From Lachnospiraceae bacterium (GTDB taxonomy: Bacteria; Bacillota; Clostridia; Lachnospirales; Lachnospiraceae), in the NCBI GenBank assembly GCA_017479935.1, contig JAFVBO010000049.1, positions 62,001-126,000 of the forward strand: a stretch of 64,000 bases of DNA, read 5' to 3'. The translations under genes and the position numbers were made by a program. Below are positions 51,601-59,773 of the stretch, piece by piece (the stretch's first letter is position 1; every line of letters starts with the position of its first letter). The notes beneath the pieces were generated by a model that was not told the origin of the DNA, ran no database searches, and saw nothing but the letters and a program-made list of their open reading frames with translations.

Positions 51601-53549
51601 CCGAGGAAGCCGAATCCATCCCGGATACGGGCCGCAGGGCGAACGGCATGAACACGGAGGAGCATGTGCGCTCCGAGTTTAAGGATTCCGCGTACTTTGC
51701 GATGGCCCAGACAGAGGCGGATGGAACCGCGTCCTTCACGCTTGTCCTTCCCGATAACATGACCTCGTGGCGGCTTTCCGCGATCGCCGTGACAGAGGAT
51801 GTCTGGGCGGGAAGTGCCACGAAGGATATCATCTGCACCAGCCCTTACTACACGGTGCCGGTGATTAACGACATCATGCTGGAGGGCGATACCTTCGCGA
51901 TCGGCCTGCGCTCTGCCGGAACCGTGGAAGACACGGTGGGCTGCGAGTACGAAGTTTCCGTGCGCGCCCAGGATTCGGATGAGGTTCTGTATTCCGGAAC
52001 CGCGAAGGGCGAGACGCTGCGGGATTACACCTGGGTGACGATCGACGGCCTCAAGGAAGGCTCCTATGTGGTCCGGATCAAAGGCATCTGCGGTGAATAT
52101 ACCGATGTATCCGAATATCCTTTTGAGGTCGTGCGAAGCGGCCTGCAGGCCTACGCATCTCTGACCGTACCGGTGGCAGAGCTGCCGGAAATCCATCCCC
52201 TGCGCTATCCGGTGGAGGTGATGGTGTACGATAAGAACGCGTTTGTTTACAACGCAGTCTTGTCGAGCCTGCTTTGCTCGAAGGGCATCCGCGCGGACGA
52301 ACGAATTGGCGCGCATTACGCGATGACGGTGCTGGCGAAGAACGGCTCCGAGTATTTTGAGAAAATGCTGGAAGAGGACGACATCTCCGATCTGCGCTAC
52401 ATCTTCCCGCTGTTCGCCTACGCGAAGAACAACGCGGAGATTTCCGCGCTGGCGTATCTGGCTGCTCCGGAGATACTGGGGAGCGGTGTGGTGCGCAAGA
52501 TCCAGCCCACCGACATCCGTCAGGATTTACAGAGCCTGTACACGGGGAGCCCGTATGCGGCGTATCTCTTCCAGGCGCTTGCCAAGGAAGCGTTTACCAA
52601 TGATCCGGCGGTGCTTGTCAATGAGGAAGGCCTGGCGTTCCGCGACCGGATCTACCTGATGGCGGCCCTCTTTAGCGCCGGTCGGACCGAGGAGGCGGAA
52701 AAAGCGTATGAAACGTATGTGAAGCCGTATCTGAAGAGCTCCGAGGCTGTCTCGGGCCAGGTGGTGTATTTCCTGAACGTCGATGAGAAAACGACGGTGC
52801 AGGACGACACCGCTGCCGCGCTCATCATGGCCTCGCTCCTTCACAAGGAAGAAGCCCGCGGCCTGGCACTGTATCTCTTAGAGAAGCCTTCGGACAGAAA
52901 CATCTATCCGTTAGAGCAGATCCTGTTCTTAAAGAACTGCGAGCTGAAGGATGTGCCGCCCTGCACGGTGAGCTACGTGCTTGACGGCAAGACTGTCACA
53001 GAGGAACTGAAAGGCGGACGCAGAATCTACCTGAACCTGCAGAAGAAGGCCCTTTCGGAGCTGAATCTGACCGCCGTCTCCGGCGATCCGTACGTGACCA
53101 TTTTCTACATCACCAGCCTGGCCGAAGCGATGGAAAACGCGGACAGCCAGAAGCTGACCGCCACGGTTTCCTTTGACAGGGAAAGCTACAAGCCGGGCGA
53201 TGAGGCCGTGATCACAGTCACGCCTTCCATCGGAACGCTGGATCCGTCCATCGGCTGCAGCACCATGGTGCTGGATGTTGTCATCCCTTCCGGCATGCGC
53301 TTTACGCGCTACACGCCGGATGAGTGGACCGGCAACCACTGGTACTTAGTGTCCCGCGAAGGCCAGCGCCTGCGCTTTGTCATCTACGATGGCTCCGGAA
53401 ATCACTCCGGTTTGTTTACGCCGGTTCACTTTACGGTATCCTGCGTGACACCGGGCGATTATGTGATGGAAAGCGTGTATATCAGCAGCAACCATTACGA
53501 TACCTGGGGCATGTCCGGAAGAGGAAGAGCGAAGGTGGAAGAAAAGTAG
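48639..53549 (+). CDS. Alpha-2-macroglobulin-like protein without thioester motif
   Basis: A 1636-residue exported protein with a signal peptide (about 1-37). The N-terminus has a SbsA-type Ig-like domain (EVLETFPVNGGQDVLPSSG ... DVTFSFITA, about 45-145). Then come macroglobulin domains, with the MG2-type YLYTDRQIYQTTDEIRFFGVV at about 410, the A2M domain (TASFTLVLPDNMTSWRLSAIA) at about 1030 and a helical receptor-like region at about 1190-1480. Bacterial A2Ms trap proteases and usually have a CxEQ thioester; none is visible here, so it may be of the non-thioester type or work differently. The C-terminus (about 1500-1636) is beta-rich with FYITSLAEAMENA. No membrane anchor is seen. AAAGGAGG precedes the ATG. 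Confidence 0.85.
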   Translation: MNSYRTKPVWLRRIALALAGMLGLLAVWPGVSQIKANAQEEPLEVLETFPVNGGQDVLPSSGLEITFNSEMVSGTALADAVTISPEIQYYVTAGADARTLVLAPYGKYEPETQYTVTVKKGLTDGHGRVLQEDVTFSFITASEDLSKLDVGMSLAVPGQGTLVNALTNETPAFFLMVDPNLMEYFGENQPEAQITLYRFDTDEDFLRALFKKLNRTDSYWRKKEEDPSMGRGVHEETAFTVKAEEVSGMNYWWWQRQFVLSFPEALAEGRYLAKVDFVVTTPHQDVTITKYVLIQSTALSAFAMASGDNVLAWLHNGATGEKVANAQVNLTTSWKYLTGTTGEDGSALLAQDREKQAAYRNSVIAGVTEKFPSEFCLVDIQADGHRFLEAIYGETLTYGYNFLGTENANEKYYTYLYTDRQIYQTTDEIRFFGVVKPRDPETPVPKSVKVGLNQGWWSMDAIAQTEVFPDAQGCFTGMISFEDQQAVYWASLSVQDEDGNSLVSSESFRIEEYIKPVYKTDSSVDKPVYVLGKDRDQEAVVDLSVHYFDETPAVGLHMIEEWSGRGLTGSGETLTADKDGHMQDHVALNADSFDDSWYPQTVTIRYESADIEDEKLYIDRNICIIPRDVMLTTENDAENETLKIHTYAIDTSRIESETDLFDTENLKGEGLSLPVEGTVYKCWYEKISDGMRYDYIYKKSYEAYHYDYHEDVVETCVINTVDGEGTFTYHYEQDEETPACYYIKLTVKDSAERNVTTSASLVYRSLNRFLSPSQETVYRLKSLTEEEETEELFAWRRYRSPQGSFSESAPAEFVLVLNEEEFKMPEGAELLSAVAQKGFTNVQIGTDVERSVEFSEDLLPNYLMAGAYFDGRNTWPLVTTPMRFDYKTRNLSLTISGEKEVYEPGEVITVKVQALRADTGEVVPTGTRVALGVVDEAVFALADQEIRVLEKLYAPFDVSCSSYSSRNTLSASEDRAGGSKYTNEMAVAEEAESIPDTGRRANGMNTEEHVRSEFKDSAYFAMAQTEADGTASFTLVLPDNMTSWRLSAIAVTEDVWAGSATKDIICTSPYYTVPVINDIMLEGDTFAIGLRSAGTVEDTVGCEYEVSVRAQDSDEVLYSGTAKGETLRDYTWVTIDGLKEGSYVVRIKGICGEYTDVSEYPFEVVRSGLQAYASLTVPVAELPEIHPLRYPVEVMVYDKNAFVYNAVLSSLLCSKGIRADERIGAHYAMTVLAKNGSEYFEKMLEEDDISDLRYIFPLFAYAKNNAEISALAYLAAPEILGSGVVRKIQPTDIRQDLQSLYTGSPYAAYLFQALAKEAFTNDPAVLVNEEGLAFRDRIYLMAALFSAGRTEEAEKAYETYVKPYLKSSEAVSGQVVYFLNVDEKTTVQDDTAAALIMASLLHKEEARGLALYLLEKPSDRNIYPLEQILFLKNCELKDVPPCTVSYVLDGKTVTEELKGGRRIYLNLQKKALSELNLTAVSGDPYVTIFYITSLAEAMENADSQKLTATVSFDRESYKPGDEAVITVTPSIGTLDPSIGCSTMVLDVVIPSGMRFTRYTPDEWTGNHWYLVSREGQRLRFVIYDGSGNHSGLFTPVHFTVSCVTPGDYVMESVYISSNHYDTWGMSGRGRAKVEEK

Positions 53550-53550
53550 A

Positions 53551-53662
53551 AAAACAGGCTGTCACACATAGTCACACTATTTAAATGGCGTCAGGAAACT
53601 CTGCCAATCAGAATTTCCTGGCGTCATTTTTGCTATGTGAATTTCGGCGGCAGCCCATTTTT
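53551..53662. repeat. 112-nt palindrome related to the 48174 element
   Basis: The left arm (53551-53605) pairs with the right arm (53612-53662). The centre ATGGCGTCAGGAAA..TCTG(A/C)C.. and its complement are shared with the 319-nt palindrome (about 25 of 30 bases). The outer ends are AAAACAGGCTGTC / GGCGGCAGCCCATTTTT. Confidence 0.8.
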
Positions 53663-53695
53663 GTGTAAACCCTCTGAATTGAAGTGAAAGACATC

Positions 53696-53724
53696 TTGAC
53701 GGAAACACTGTCTCATACTATAAT
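53696..53724 (+). promoter_or_regulatory. Sigma-A promoter of the tctCBA operon
   Basis: TTGACG (53696-53701), a 17-bp spacer and TATAAT (53719-53724), about 85 bp before the tctC ATG. Confidence 0.85.
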
Positions 53725-53807
53725 TTCCTTGGTGGTATTTCACAATGAAAACCCCTGTGCGCGCAGGAAAGCACGTATAAACCCAAACACCTGGTAGGAG
53801 GAAAAAA

Positions 53808-54782
53808 ATGAAAAAAGCAGTAACTTTCTTGTTGGCGATGTGCATGATGCTGGCTCTTGCGGCCTGCGGCGGCGGTTCTTCGTCCCAGCAGGAGGCAGAT
53901 GGCCCCTTTGCACCGAATGGCCCCGTCACGATGATTGTCGCCTACAAGGCCGGCAATGGTACAGACAACACGGCGCGTATCCTGGCGAAGTACGCGGAGA
54001 AGTACATCGGCCAGACGATCGTCATTGACAACGTGGACGGCGGTTCCGGTTCCATGGGTTGGTCCAAGCTGGCGGATTCGAAGGCGGATGGCATGACCAT
54101 CGGCTTCATCAACCTGCCGAACTTCAACAGCTCCATCGTGAAGGAACTGGGCACGTACAAGACGGACAGCTTCGCTCCCATCTGCAACCATGTCACGGAG
54201 ACCTCCATCGTGGTTGTCCGGGCGGACGAGACCCGTTTTACGACGCTGGAAGAGCTGGTAGCCTATGGAAAAGCCAATGATGGCAAGCTGATCGCTTCCA
54301 CAAACGGCGCGCAGGCTTCCAACCACATCGGTGCGCAGGCGTTTGCAAATTCTGCCGGCTTCAAGTACATCGATGTTCCGAAGGGCAACACCAGCGAGGA
54401 GCTGACTTCCCTGCTTGGCAAGGAAGCGGACTTCTGCGTGGTGAAGGTGGCAGACATCAGCGCCATGGCCGAATCAGTCAAGGTTCTTGGCGTTTTCGCG
54501 AAGGAGCGTCTGGCGGAGATGCCCGATGTTCCCACGCTGGGCGAGCTTGGCTACTATGAGGACTGGCTGGGATCTTCCCGCTGCATCTGCGCTCCTGCCG
54601 GTGTAAGCGACGAAGTGATCGCTTTCTACGAGGAAGCTTTCAAGAAGACGATGGAAGATCCGGAGTACCTGGAAGCGGCTGCCTCTTTCGCGACCGATTA
54701 TAAGAATGCGGCTGACACCGCTGCCTTAATCGAGCAGCAGCAGGCGTTCACCGAGGGTCTGGCAAGCGGGTTCTGGTATTAA
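53808..54782 (+). CDS. tctC: Tripartite tricarboxylate transporter substrate-binding lipoprotein (TctC)
   Basis: A 324-residue periplasmic-type binding protein of the Bug/TctC family. Lipobox LAAC (Cys20) anchors it to the membrane. Family features are visible: VTMIVAYKAGNGTDNTARIL near the N-terminus (the ligand-loop G-G/N-x-x-D pattern), IVIDNVDGGSGSMGWSKLADS, and LGKEADFCVV. These proteins bind carboxylates such as citrate, tricarballylate or aromatic acids and hand them to the TctAB membrane complex. The substrate here is not readable. Strong GGAGG, own promoter, then tctB and tctA in order. Confidence 0.92.
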   Translation: MKKAVTFLLAMCMMLALAACGGGSSSQQEADGPFAPNGPVTMIVAYKAGNGTDNTARILAKYAEKYIGQTIVIDNVDGGSGSMGWSKLADSKADGMTIGFINLPNFNSSIVKELGTYKTDSFAPICNHVTETSIVVVRADETRFTTLEELVAYGKANDGKLIASTNGAQASNHIGAQAFANSAGFKYIDVPKGNTSEELTSLLGKEADFCVVKVADISAMAESVKVLGVFAKERLAEMPDVPTLGELGYYEDWLGSSRCICAPAGVSDEVIAFYEEAFKKTMEDPEYLEAAASFATDYKNAADTAALIEQQQAFTEGLASGFWY

Positions 54783-54871
54783 TCCTGAGGCCTTTATTAG
54801 GAACTGATGAGAAGGAAGGGCAGGAAAAACCTGTCCTTTCTTCCTGAAATACGAGCAGGAGGAATACAAAG

Positions 54872-55318
54872 TTGAAGATGGTGAAAACCGATATCGGCGT
54901 CGTGGCAGTCTTCTATGCCATCTGCGCGTTTTTTTATGTGCAGACGCAGAAGCTGAGCGCCGAGAGCCAGACGTATCCCACATTTATCATTGCCATACTG
55001 TTTGGGCTGACCACCCTGTATCTGCTTCAAATGGTGTTCCGGGCAAAAAAATACGGGACAGTAAACAGCAACGGAGAGTTCAAGGACTTTCAGCCGCTTC
55101 AGTTTTTCGGCTGCCTGGCTTTGACGATCCTGTATCTGCTGGGCGTCCATTTCATTGGATTTTATGTTTCATCGGCCGTGTTTATGGTGGCGACCCTTCT
55201 CTTTCTGAAGGTGAAACCGATTCCGGTTGCCATCTCCACAGTTGCCGTTCTTCTTCTGGTGTATGTGGCTTTCACCCGTTTCCTGCAGGTGAGGCTGCCC
55301 GCCGGACTGCTGTTTTAA
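54872..55318 (+). CDS. tctB: TctB small membrane subunit
   Basis: A 148-residue protein with four membrane helices (about 8-25, 38-55, 77-97, 100-130), as expected for TctB/DUF1468. TTG 54872 is the better start because AGGAGG is 9 bases upstream; the in-frame ATG at 54878 is 15 bases away. It lies between tctC and tctA. Confidence 0.88.
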   Translation: MKMVKTDIGVVAVFYAICAFFYVQTQKLSAESQTYPTFIIAILFGLTTLYLLQMVFRAKKYGTVNSNGEFKDFQPLQFFGCLALTILYLLGVHFIGFYVSSAVFMVATLLFLKVKPIPVAISTVAVLLLVYVAFTRFLQVRLPAGLLF

Positions 55319-55333
55319 AAGGGGGAAAATACG

Positions 55334-56869
55334 ATGTTAGAAACCTTATCTGTCATGGGACAGGGGTTTATATCCGCCCTTTCCCCGATTAACCTTCTGA
55401 TGATGATCGGCGGCACAGCCTTAGGTATCATGATCGGCTGTCTTCCCGGTTTATCCGCCGCCATGGGCGTGGCGCTGATGCTGCCGCTCACCTTTACGAT
55501 GAGCGCGGACACGGGCCTGATCGTCCTGGGTGCCATTTACTGCGGTGCCATCTTCGGCGGCTCCATTTCCGCCATTCTGATCCACACGCCCGGCACGCCG
55601 GCTTCCGCCGCCACGGCCATCGAGGGGTATCAGATGACCTTAAACGGGCAGGCCGGTAAGGCTCTCTTTACTGCCTGCTACAGCTCCTTCTGGGGCGGAC
55701 TGTTAAGCTGTATCTCGCTGTATTTCTTCGCGCCGCTTTTAGCCCAGCTGACGCTGAAGTTTCAGTCTGCGGAGTATTTCTGGCTGAGCATTTTCGGCCT
55801 GACGATTATCGCGGGTGTGTCCAGTAAGTCTATTGTAAAGGGCCTGATGTCCGGCGCACTGGGACTTTTGTTGTCCACCATCGGCCTGGATCCGGTGTCC
55901 GGAACCAAGCGCTTCATGCTGAGCAGCTACTTTGCCGAAGGCATCAACACTACCTGCGCGCTGATCGGTCTGTTCTCCATGTCTCAGGTGTTCATCCTGG
56001 CGGAGGCGAAGATCAAGGAACGTGCGAAGGCTGCGAAAGTTACGGATAAGATGAGCCTGACCAGGGAAGAGCGCCGGCTCATCCGGCCGACCATTCTCCG
56101 GTCCTGGATCATCGGCAACCTGATCGGCATCCTGCCCGGTGCCGGCGCATCCATCGCCTGCTTCCTGGGCTACAACACCTCCCGTCAGTTCTCCAAGCAC
56201 AAAGAGCAGTACGGGCACGGCTCCATCGAGGGCGTGGCCGGCTCCGAGGCGGCCAACAACGCGGTTACCGGCGGATCGCTCATCCCGACCTTAACCCTTG
56301 GCATCCCGGGCGAATCGGTTACCGCCGTCTTAATGGGCGGCCTGATCATCCAGGGACTCAGCCCGGGCCCACAGCTCTTTAACGCGCAGAACGCGCCGAT
56401 GACGTACACGTTCTTTGCGGGATTTGTGCTGGTGCAGTTTTTCATGCTGGGCATCGGCCTTCTTGGCTGCCGCGGCTTTGCGCAGATTTCGCGCCTGTCC
56501 GACGCCATCCTGATCCCGGTGGTCACGGTGCTCTGTTTTGTGGGGTCCTACGCGATCCACAAGAATATCATGGACATCATCGTCATGCTGTCCTTTGGTA
56601 TCATCGGCTATCTGATGCGTCGCTTTGACTTAAACACGGCTGCCGTGGTGCTGGCCCTGATTCTGGGGCCGATCGGAGAAAAAGGCCTTCGAAACGCGCT
56701 CCGGATTTCGCAGGGCGACCCGCGAATCCTGTTTTCCAGCGCGGTCTCATGGGTGCTGATCGTGCTGTGTATTCTGGGAATTCTTTCCCCGATCCTGATG
56801 AACCGTCTGGAGAAGAAGGCGGAAAAGGACGCGAAAGAGAATGTCCCTGCGGACAGCGAAATCGAATAA
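55334..56869 (+). CDS. tctA: TctA large permease subunit
   Basis: A 511-residue TctA-family permease with about 11-12 helices. Signatures include LMMIGGTALGIMIGCLPGLSA, AAIEGYQ-like TAIEGYQMTLNGQA, ILPGAGASIACFLGY, GVAGSEAANNAVTGG and LGIPGESVTAVLMGG, the family's glycine-rich loops. It forms the sodium- or proton-driven channel of the TTT system with TctB, fed by TctC. The ATG follows GGGGGA 8 bases upstream. The last ~25 residues are charged and cytoplasmic. Confidence 0.93.
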   Translation: MLETLSVMGQGFISALSPINLLMMIGGTALGIMIGCLPGLSAAMGVALMLPLTFTMSADTGLIVLGAIYCGAIFGGSISAILIHTPGTPASAATAIEGYQMTLNGQAGKALFTACYSSFWGGLLSCISLYFFAPLLAQLTLKFQSAEYFWLSIFGLTIIAGVSSKSIVKGLMSGALGLLLSTIGLDPVSGTKRFMLSSYFAEGINTTCALIGLFSMSQVFILAEAKIKERAKAAKVTDKMSLTREERRLIRPTILRSWIIGNLIGILPGAGASIACFLGYNTSRQFSKHKEQYGHGSIEGVAGSEAANNAVTGGSLIPTLTLGIPGESVTAVLMGGLIIQGLSPGPQLFNAQNAPMTYTFFAGFVLVQFFMLGIGLLGCRGFAQISRLSDAILIPVVTVLCFVGSYAIHKNIMDIIVMLSFGIIGYLMRRFDLNTAAVVLALILGPIGEKGLRNALRISQGDPRILFSSAVSWVLIVLCILGILSPILMNRLEKKAEKDAKENVPADSEIE

Positions 56870-56881
56870 TCATCAGATCAG

Positions 56882-56926
56882 AAAGCCTCGGACATAGGAA
56901 ACTCTGTTCGGGGCTTCATCTTTTTT
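56882..56926 (+). terminator. Terminator after tctA
   Basis: AAGCCTCGGACA pairs with TGTTCGGGGCTT (one G-T and one mismatch), followed by CATCTTTTTT. Confidence 0.75.
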
Positions 56927-56936
56927 CACGTTTAGG

Positions 56937-56965
56937 TGGAAAAAATCGCGGATACCGTTTATAAT
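56937..56965 (+). promoter_or_regulatory. Possible promoter of the SPFH gene
   Basis: TATAAT (56960-56965) is a clear -10, with TGGAAA (56937-56942) 17 bp upstream as a weak -35, about 130 bp before ATG 57100. Confidence 0.5.
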
Positions 56966-57099
56966 GGTTTCGGTAAGAGGCCGGCGGGCCGCTTTTGGCG
57001 CGCTGGTTTTAAGTCAATCGCCCTGTTTTATGGCAAAATGGAGTTTTTTGCAGAAGTTTGAAAGAAGCGTGGGGCGGCAACCGTAAGGAGGATTTGAAA

Positions 57100-58419
57100 A
57101 TGGGATTAATCAGTGCTGCACTGGGAGCCGCCGGCGGCGTGCTTGCCGACCAGTGGAAAGAGTATTTTTATTGTGAAGCGTTAAAGCCGGATGTATTGGC
57201 TGTCAAGGGAAAAAAGAAAGTATCCGGACGTTCTTCCAACACTTCCGGAAGCGACAACATCATCAGCTCCGGCTCCGTGATCGCGGTAGCCGACGGCCAG
57301 TGTATGCTGATCGTAGAGCAGGGCAAGGTCGTGGAAGTCTGCGCGGAGCCCGGCGAATTTGTGTATGATGCGTCCACCGAGCCCAGCATTTTCGCGGGCA
57401 AGCTGGGTGAGGGCATTTTAAATGTCTTCAAGCAGATCGGAAAGCGCTTCACCTTCGGCGGCGAAGTGGCGAACGATCAGCGCGTTTACTACTTCAACAC
57501 CAAGGAGATCACGGGTAACAAGTACGGCACCGCATCGCCGGTTCCGTTCCGCGTGGTGGACAAAAACGCCAACCTGGATGTGGATATTTCCCTCCGCTGC
57601 TTCGGCGAGTACAGCTACCGCATCACGAACCCGCTGCTGTTCTACACGAACATCTGCGGCAACGTGACGAAAGATTACACCCGGGATCAGCTGGACAGCC
57701 AGATGAAGTCCGAGCTTTTAACCGCTCTGCAGCCGGCCTTCGCCCGCATCTCCGAGCTGGGCATCCGGTATTCTGCCATCCCCGGCCATACGGTGGAGCT
57801 GGCGGACGCGTTAAATGAAGTCCTTTCCGCGAAGTGGAAGGATCTGCGCGGGATCGAGATCGTCTCCGTTGGCGTGAACTCCGTGAAGGCCAGCGAAGAA
57901 GACGAGAAGATGATCAAGGAAATGCAGAAGAACGCTGCCTTCCGCGATCCCACGATGGCAGCTGCGCACATGGTCGGCGCACAGGCTTCCGCCATGCAGA
58001 CGGCAGCCGGAAATGCCGGCGGCGCAGCCATGGGCTTCATGGGCATGAATATGGCCATGCAGACCGGCGGCATCAACGCGCAGAACCTGTATCAGATGGG
58101 CGCCAATCAGCAGGCAGCGGCTCCCGCGGCGGATCCGAATTCCTGGACCTGTCCGAGCTGTGGCAGCAAGGCAACCGGTAAGTTCTGCCCCGAGTGCGGC
58201 GTCAGACGCCCCGAGCCCAAGGCCGTGGTAGGCTGGACCTGCCCGAGCTGCGGCGCAGTAAACCAGGGCAAATTCTGCGCGGAATGCGGCGCAAAGAAGC
58301 CCGTCGGCGCTCCCCAGTACAAGTGCGACAAGTGCGGCTGGGTTCCGGAAGATCCCACCAACCCGCCGAAGTTCTGCCCTGAGTGCGGCGATCCGTTCGG
58401 GGATGAGGATGTGCAGTAA
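57100..58419 (+). CDS. SPFH-domain (YdjI-like) protein with three zinc ribbons
   Basis: A 439-residue protein. The N-terminal region (about 5-270) is a SPFH-type domain of the YdjI/'virion core protein' group (MGLISAALGAAGGVLADQWKEYFYC, then PFRVVDKNANLDVDISLRCFGEYSYR). After an Ala/Gly/Met-rich segment, three CxxC-x(n)-CxxC zinc ribbons follow (WTCPSCGSKATGKFCPECG, CPSCGAVNQGKFCAECG, CDKCGWVP...FCPECG). Related Bacillus YdjI sits with stress-responsive membrane proteins and may organise membrane patches or membrane repair; that role is inference here. GGAGG 8 bases before ATG 57100; a longer ORF from 57058 lacks one. It stands alone. Confidence 0.85.
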   Translation: MGLISAALGAAGGVLADQWKEYFYCEALKPDVLAVKGKKKVSGRSSNTSGSDNIISSGSVIAVADGQCMLIVEQGKVVEVCAEPGEFVYDASTEPSIFAGKLGEGILNVFKQIGKRFTFGGEVANDQRVYYFNTKEITGNKYGTASPVPFRVVDKNANLDVDISLRCFGEYSYRITNPLLFYTNICGNVTKDYTRDQLDSQMKSELLTALQPAFARISELGIRYSAIPGHTVELADALNEVLSAKWKDLRGIEIVSVGVNSVKASEEDEKMIKEMQKNAAFRDPTMAAAHMVGAQASAMQTAAGNAGGAAMGFMGMNMAMQTGGINAQNLYQMGANQQAAAPAADPNSWTCPSCGSKATGKFCPECGVRRPEPKAVVGWTCPSCGAVNQGKFCAECGAKKPVGAPQYKCDKCGWVPEDPTNPPKFCPECGDPFGDEDVQ

Positions 58420-58431
58420 AAGAAATGTAAC

Positions 58432-58464
58432 AAGGAGGGCCGGCGCGATGCGCCGGCCCTCCTT
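58432..58464. terminator. Perfect 15-bp bidirectional terminator hairpin
   Basis: AAGGAGGGCCGGCGC (58432-58446), GAT, GCGCCGGCCCTCCTT (58450-58464), between convergent genes. Confidence 0.85.
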
Positions 58465-58474
58465 CGTTATACCG

Positions 58475-59773
58475 CTACGCCGTCTTCGCCTCCTGCACCG
58501 GAATCAGGATGTTGACGTTGAAGATGTGGTCCTTCGCCTGGAACGAAATCGTGCCGCCGTAGGAATCCACGATCACGGCCATGCTTTTGACGCCGTAGCC
58601 GTGGAGCGTTTTATCCGGCTTGGTGGTGGCCGGAAGCCCATTCTCGATTTTTAAGTCCCCATCGTAGTAATTGTGGGAGTTGATGGAAATCAGGTCCCCT
58701 TCGCGGCGCACGGTAAGGCCGATGACGCGCATGTCCGGCTCCATTTTGATGGAAGACTGGATGGCGTTGTCCATCAGGTTCCCGAACAGGGAATAGATGT
58801 CCGTGTCCCGCATGAACTGTAATTGCGCGCCGTCTAAGATGCTGTTGACCACGATGCCGTTTTGCTGGCAGGAAAGGCTTTTTTCCGCCAGGATGATGTC
58901 CAGGGCCGGGTTTCCGGACTGGACGAAGGAATCGTAGATGTTGATGACGTTTTCCATGTCCTTTAAGGCTGTCGGGTCGATGGAAATGTTCTTGCCGATC
59001 GTATGGATCTGATGCTTCATATCATGGCAGCGACGGTTGATGAGTTCAACCGATTCGCGCGACATGTGAAACTGTTGCTTTTCCTTGTAGAGCATGCTCT
59101 TGACGATGTCCAGCTCGCTTTCCAGCTGCACCTTCAGAAGAAGGTTAAACTGCAGGGAGAGAACGCAGATGCCCATGATGACATTCATCGCGACAAAGCA
59201 CAGATAAGCGGTGTCCTGCCCGACGAAGACCAGCGAGGAGTTGATTTCCGAATAGAAAACAACTTCGGAGAGCACAACCGCGAGCATCAGGAGCATCTGC
59301 ACCCAACTGCCGATGGAGAAATCCCGCTTCTCCCACATCCGGCGGCCCCAGATCCGGTCGATCAGGAGGACGGTGAGAGCTTCCGCGAGGATCTGTACTG
59401 CGATGGCGAAAGGCTCTTCCGGCAAACCGGGGTTAGGAAGGTAGCAGGAGAAAATGCGTACCAGGGAGGCAATGTGCTGCGTGATGTAGCCGGCGTTCGC
59501 GCAGAACAGGCAGAGCCCGACGCTGATATCAAAACTGATATAGCCCATGACCGAGGATAACAAGAGGGCTCCGATGAAGGAAATGCCCACCGGTCCATTC
59601 GGAAACAGTTCTCTTAATGCCCAGGAGCCTAAGACAAGAAGCAGGCAGGAGAGAGGAAAAAGGAAGGCAAAGTTCTCCCTCCGCGGCATCCGGCGCAGAA
59701 ATAAGAGATTGGAAATCAAAAGCCAGATGATGAAAAAGGGAAACGAAGGCAGGAGCGAAAGACGCATGATCAT
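58475..59773 (-). CDS. GHKL-type sensor histidine kinase
   Basis: A 432-residue kinase with about seven hydrophobic helices (residues 5-210), His in INRRCHDMKHQIHTIG, N box GNLMDNAIQSSIKMEPD and G box GYGVKSMAVIVDSYGG. GGAGGT precedes the ATG. Its start overlaps the regulator stop by 4 bases (59770-59773), so the pair is coupled. Minus-strand operon with the regulator first. Confidence 0.92.
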   Translation of the reverse strand: MIMRLSLLPSFPFFIIWLLISNLLFLRRMPRRENFAFLFPLSCLLLVLGSWALRELFPNGPVGISFIGALLLSSVMGYISFDISVGLCLFCANAGYITQHIASLVRIFSCYLPNPGLPEEPFAIAVQILAEALTVLLIDRIWGRRMWEKRDFSIGSWVQMLLMLAVVLSEVVFYSEINSSLVFVGQDTAYLCFVAMNVIMGICVLSLQFNLLLKVQLESELDIVKSMLYKEKQQFHMSRESVELINRRCHDMKHQIHTIGKNISIDPTALKDMENVINIYDSFVQSGNPALDIILAEKSLSCQQNGIVVNSILDGAQLQFMRDTDIYSLFGNLMDNAIQSSIKMEPDMRVIGLTVRREGDLISINSHNYYDGDLKIENGLPATTKPDKTLHGYGVKSMAVIVDSYGGTISFQAKDHIFNVNILIPVQEAKTA

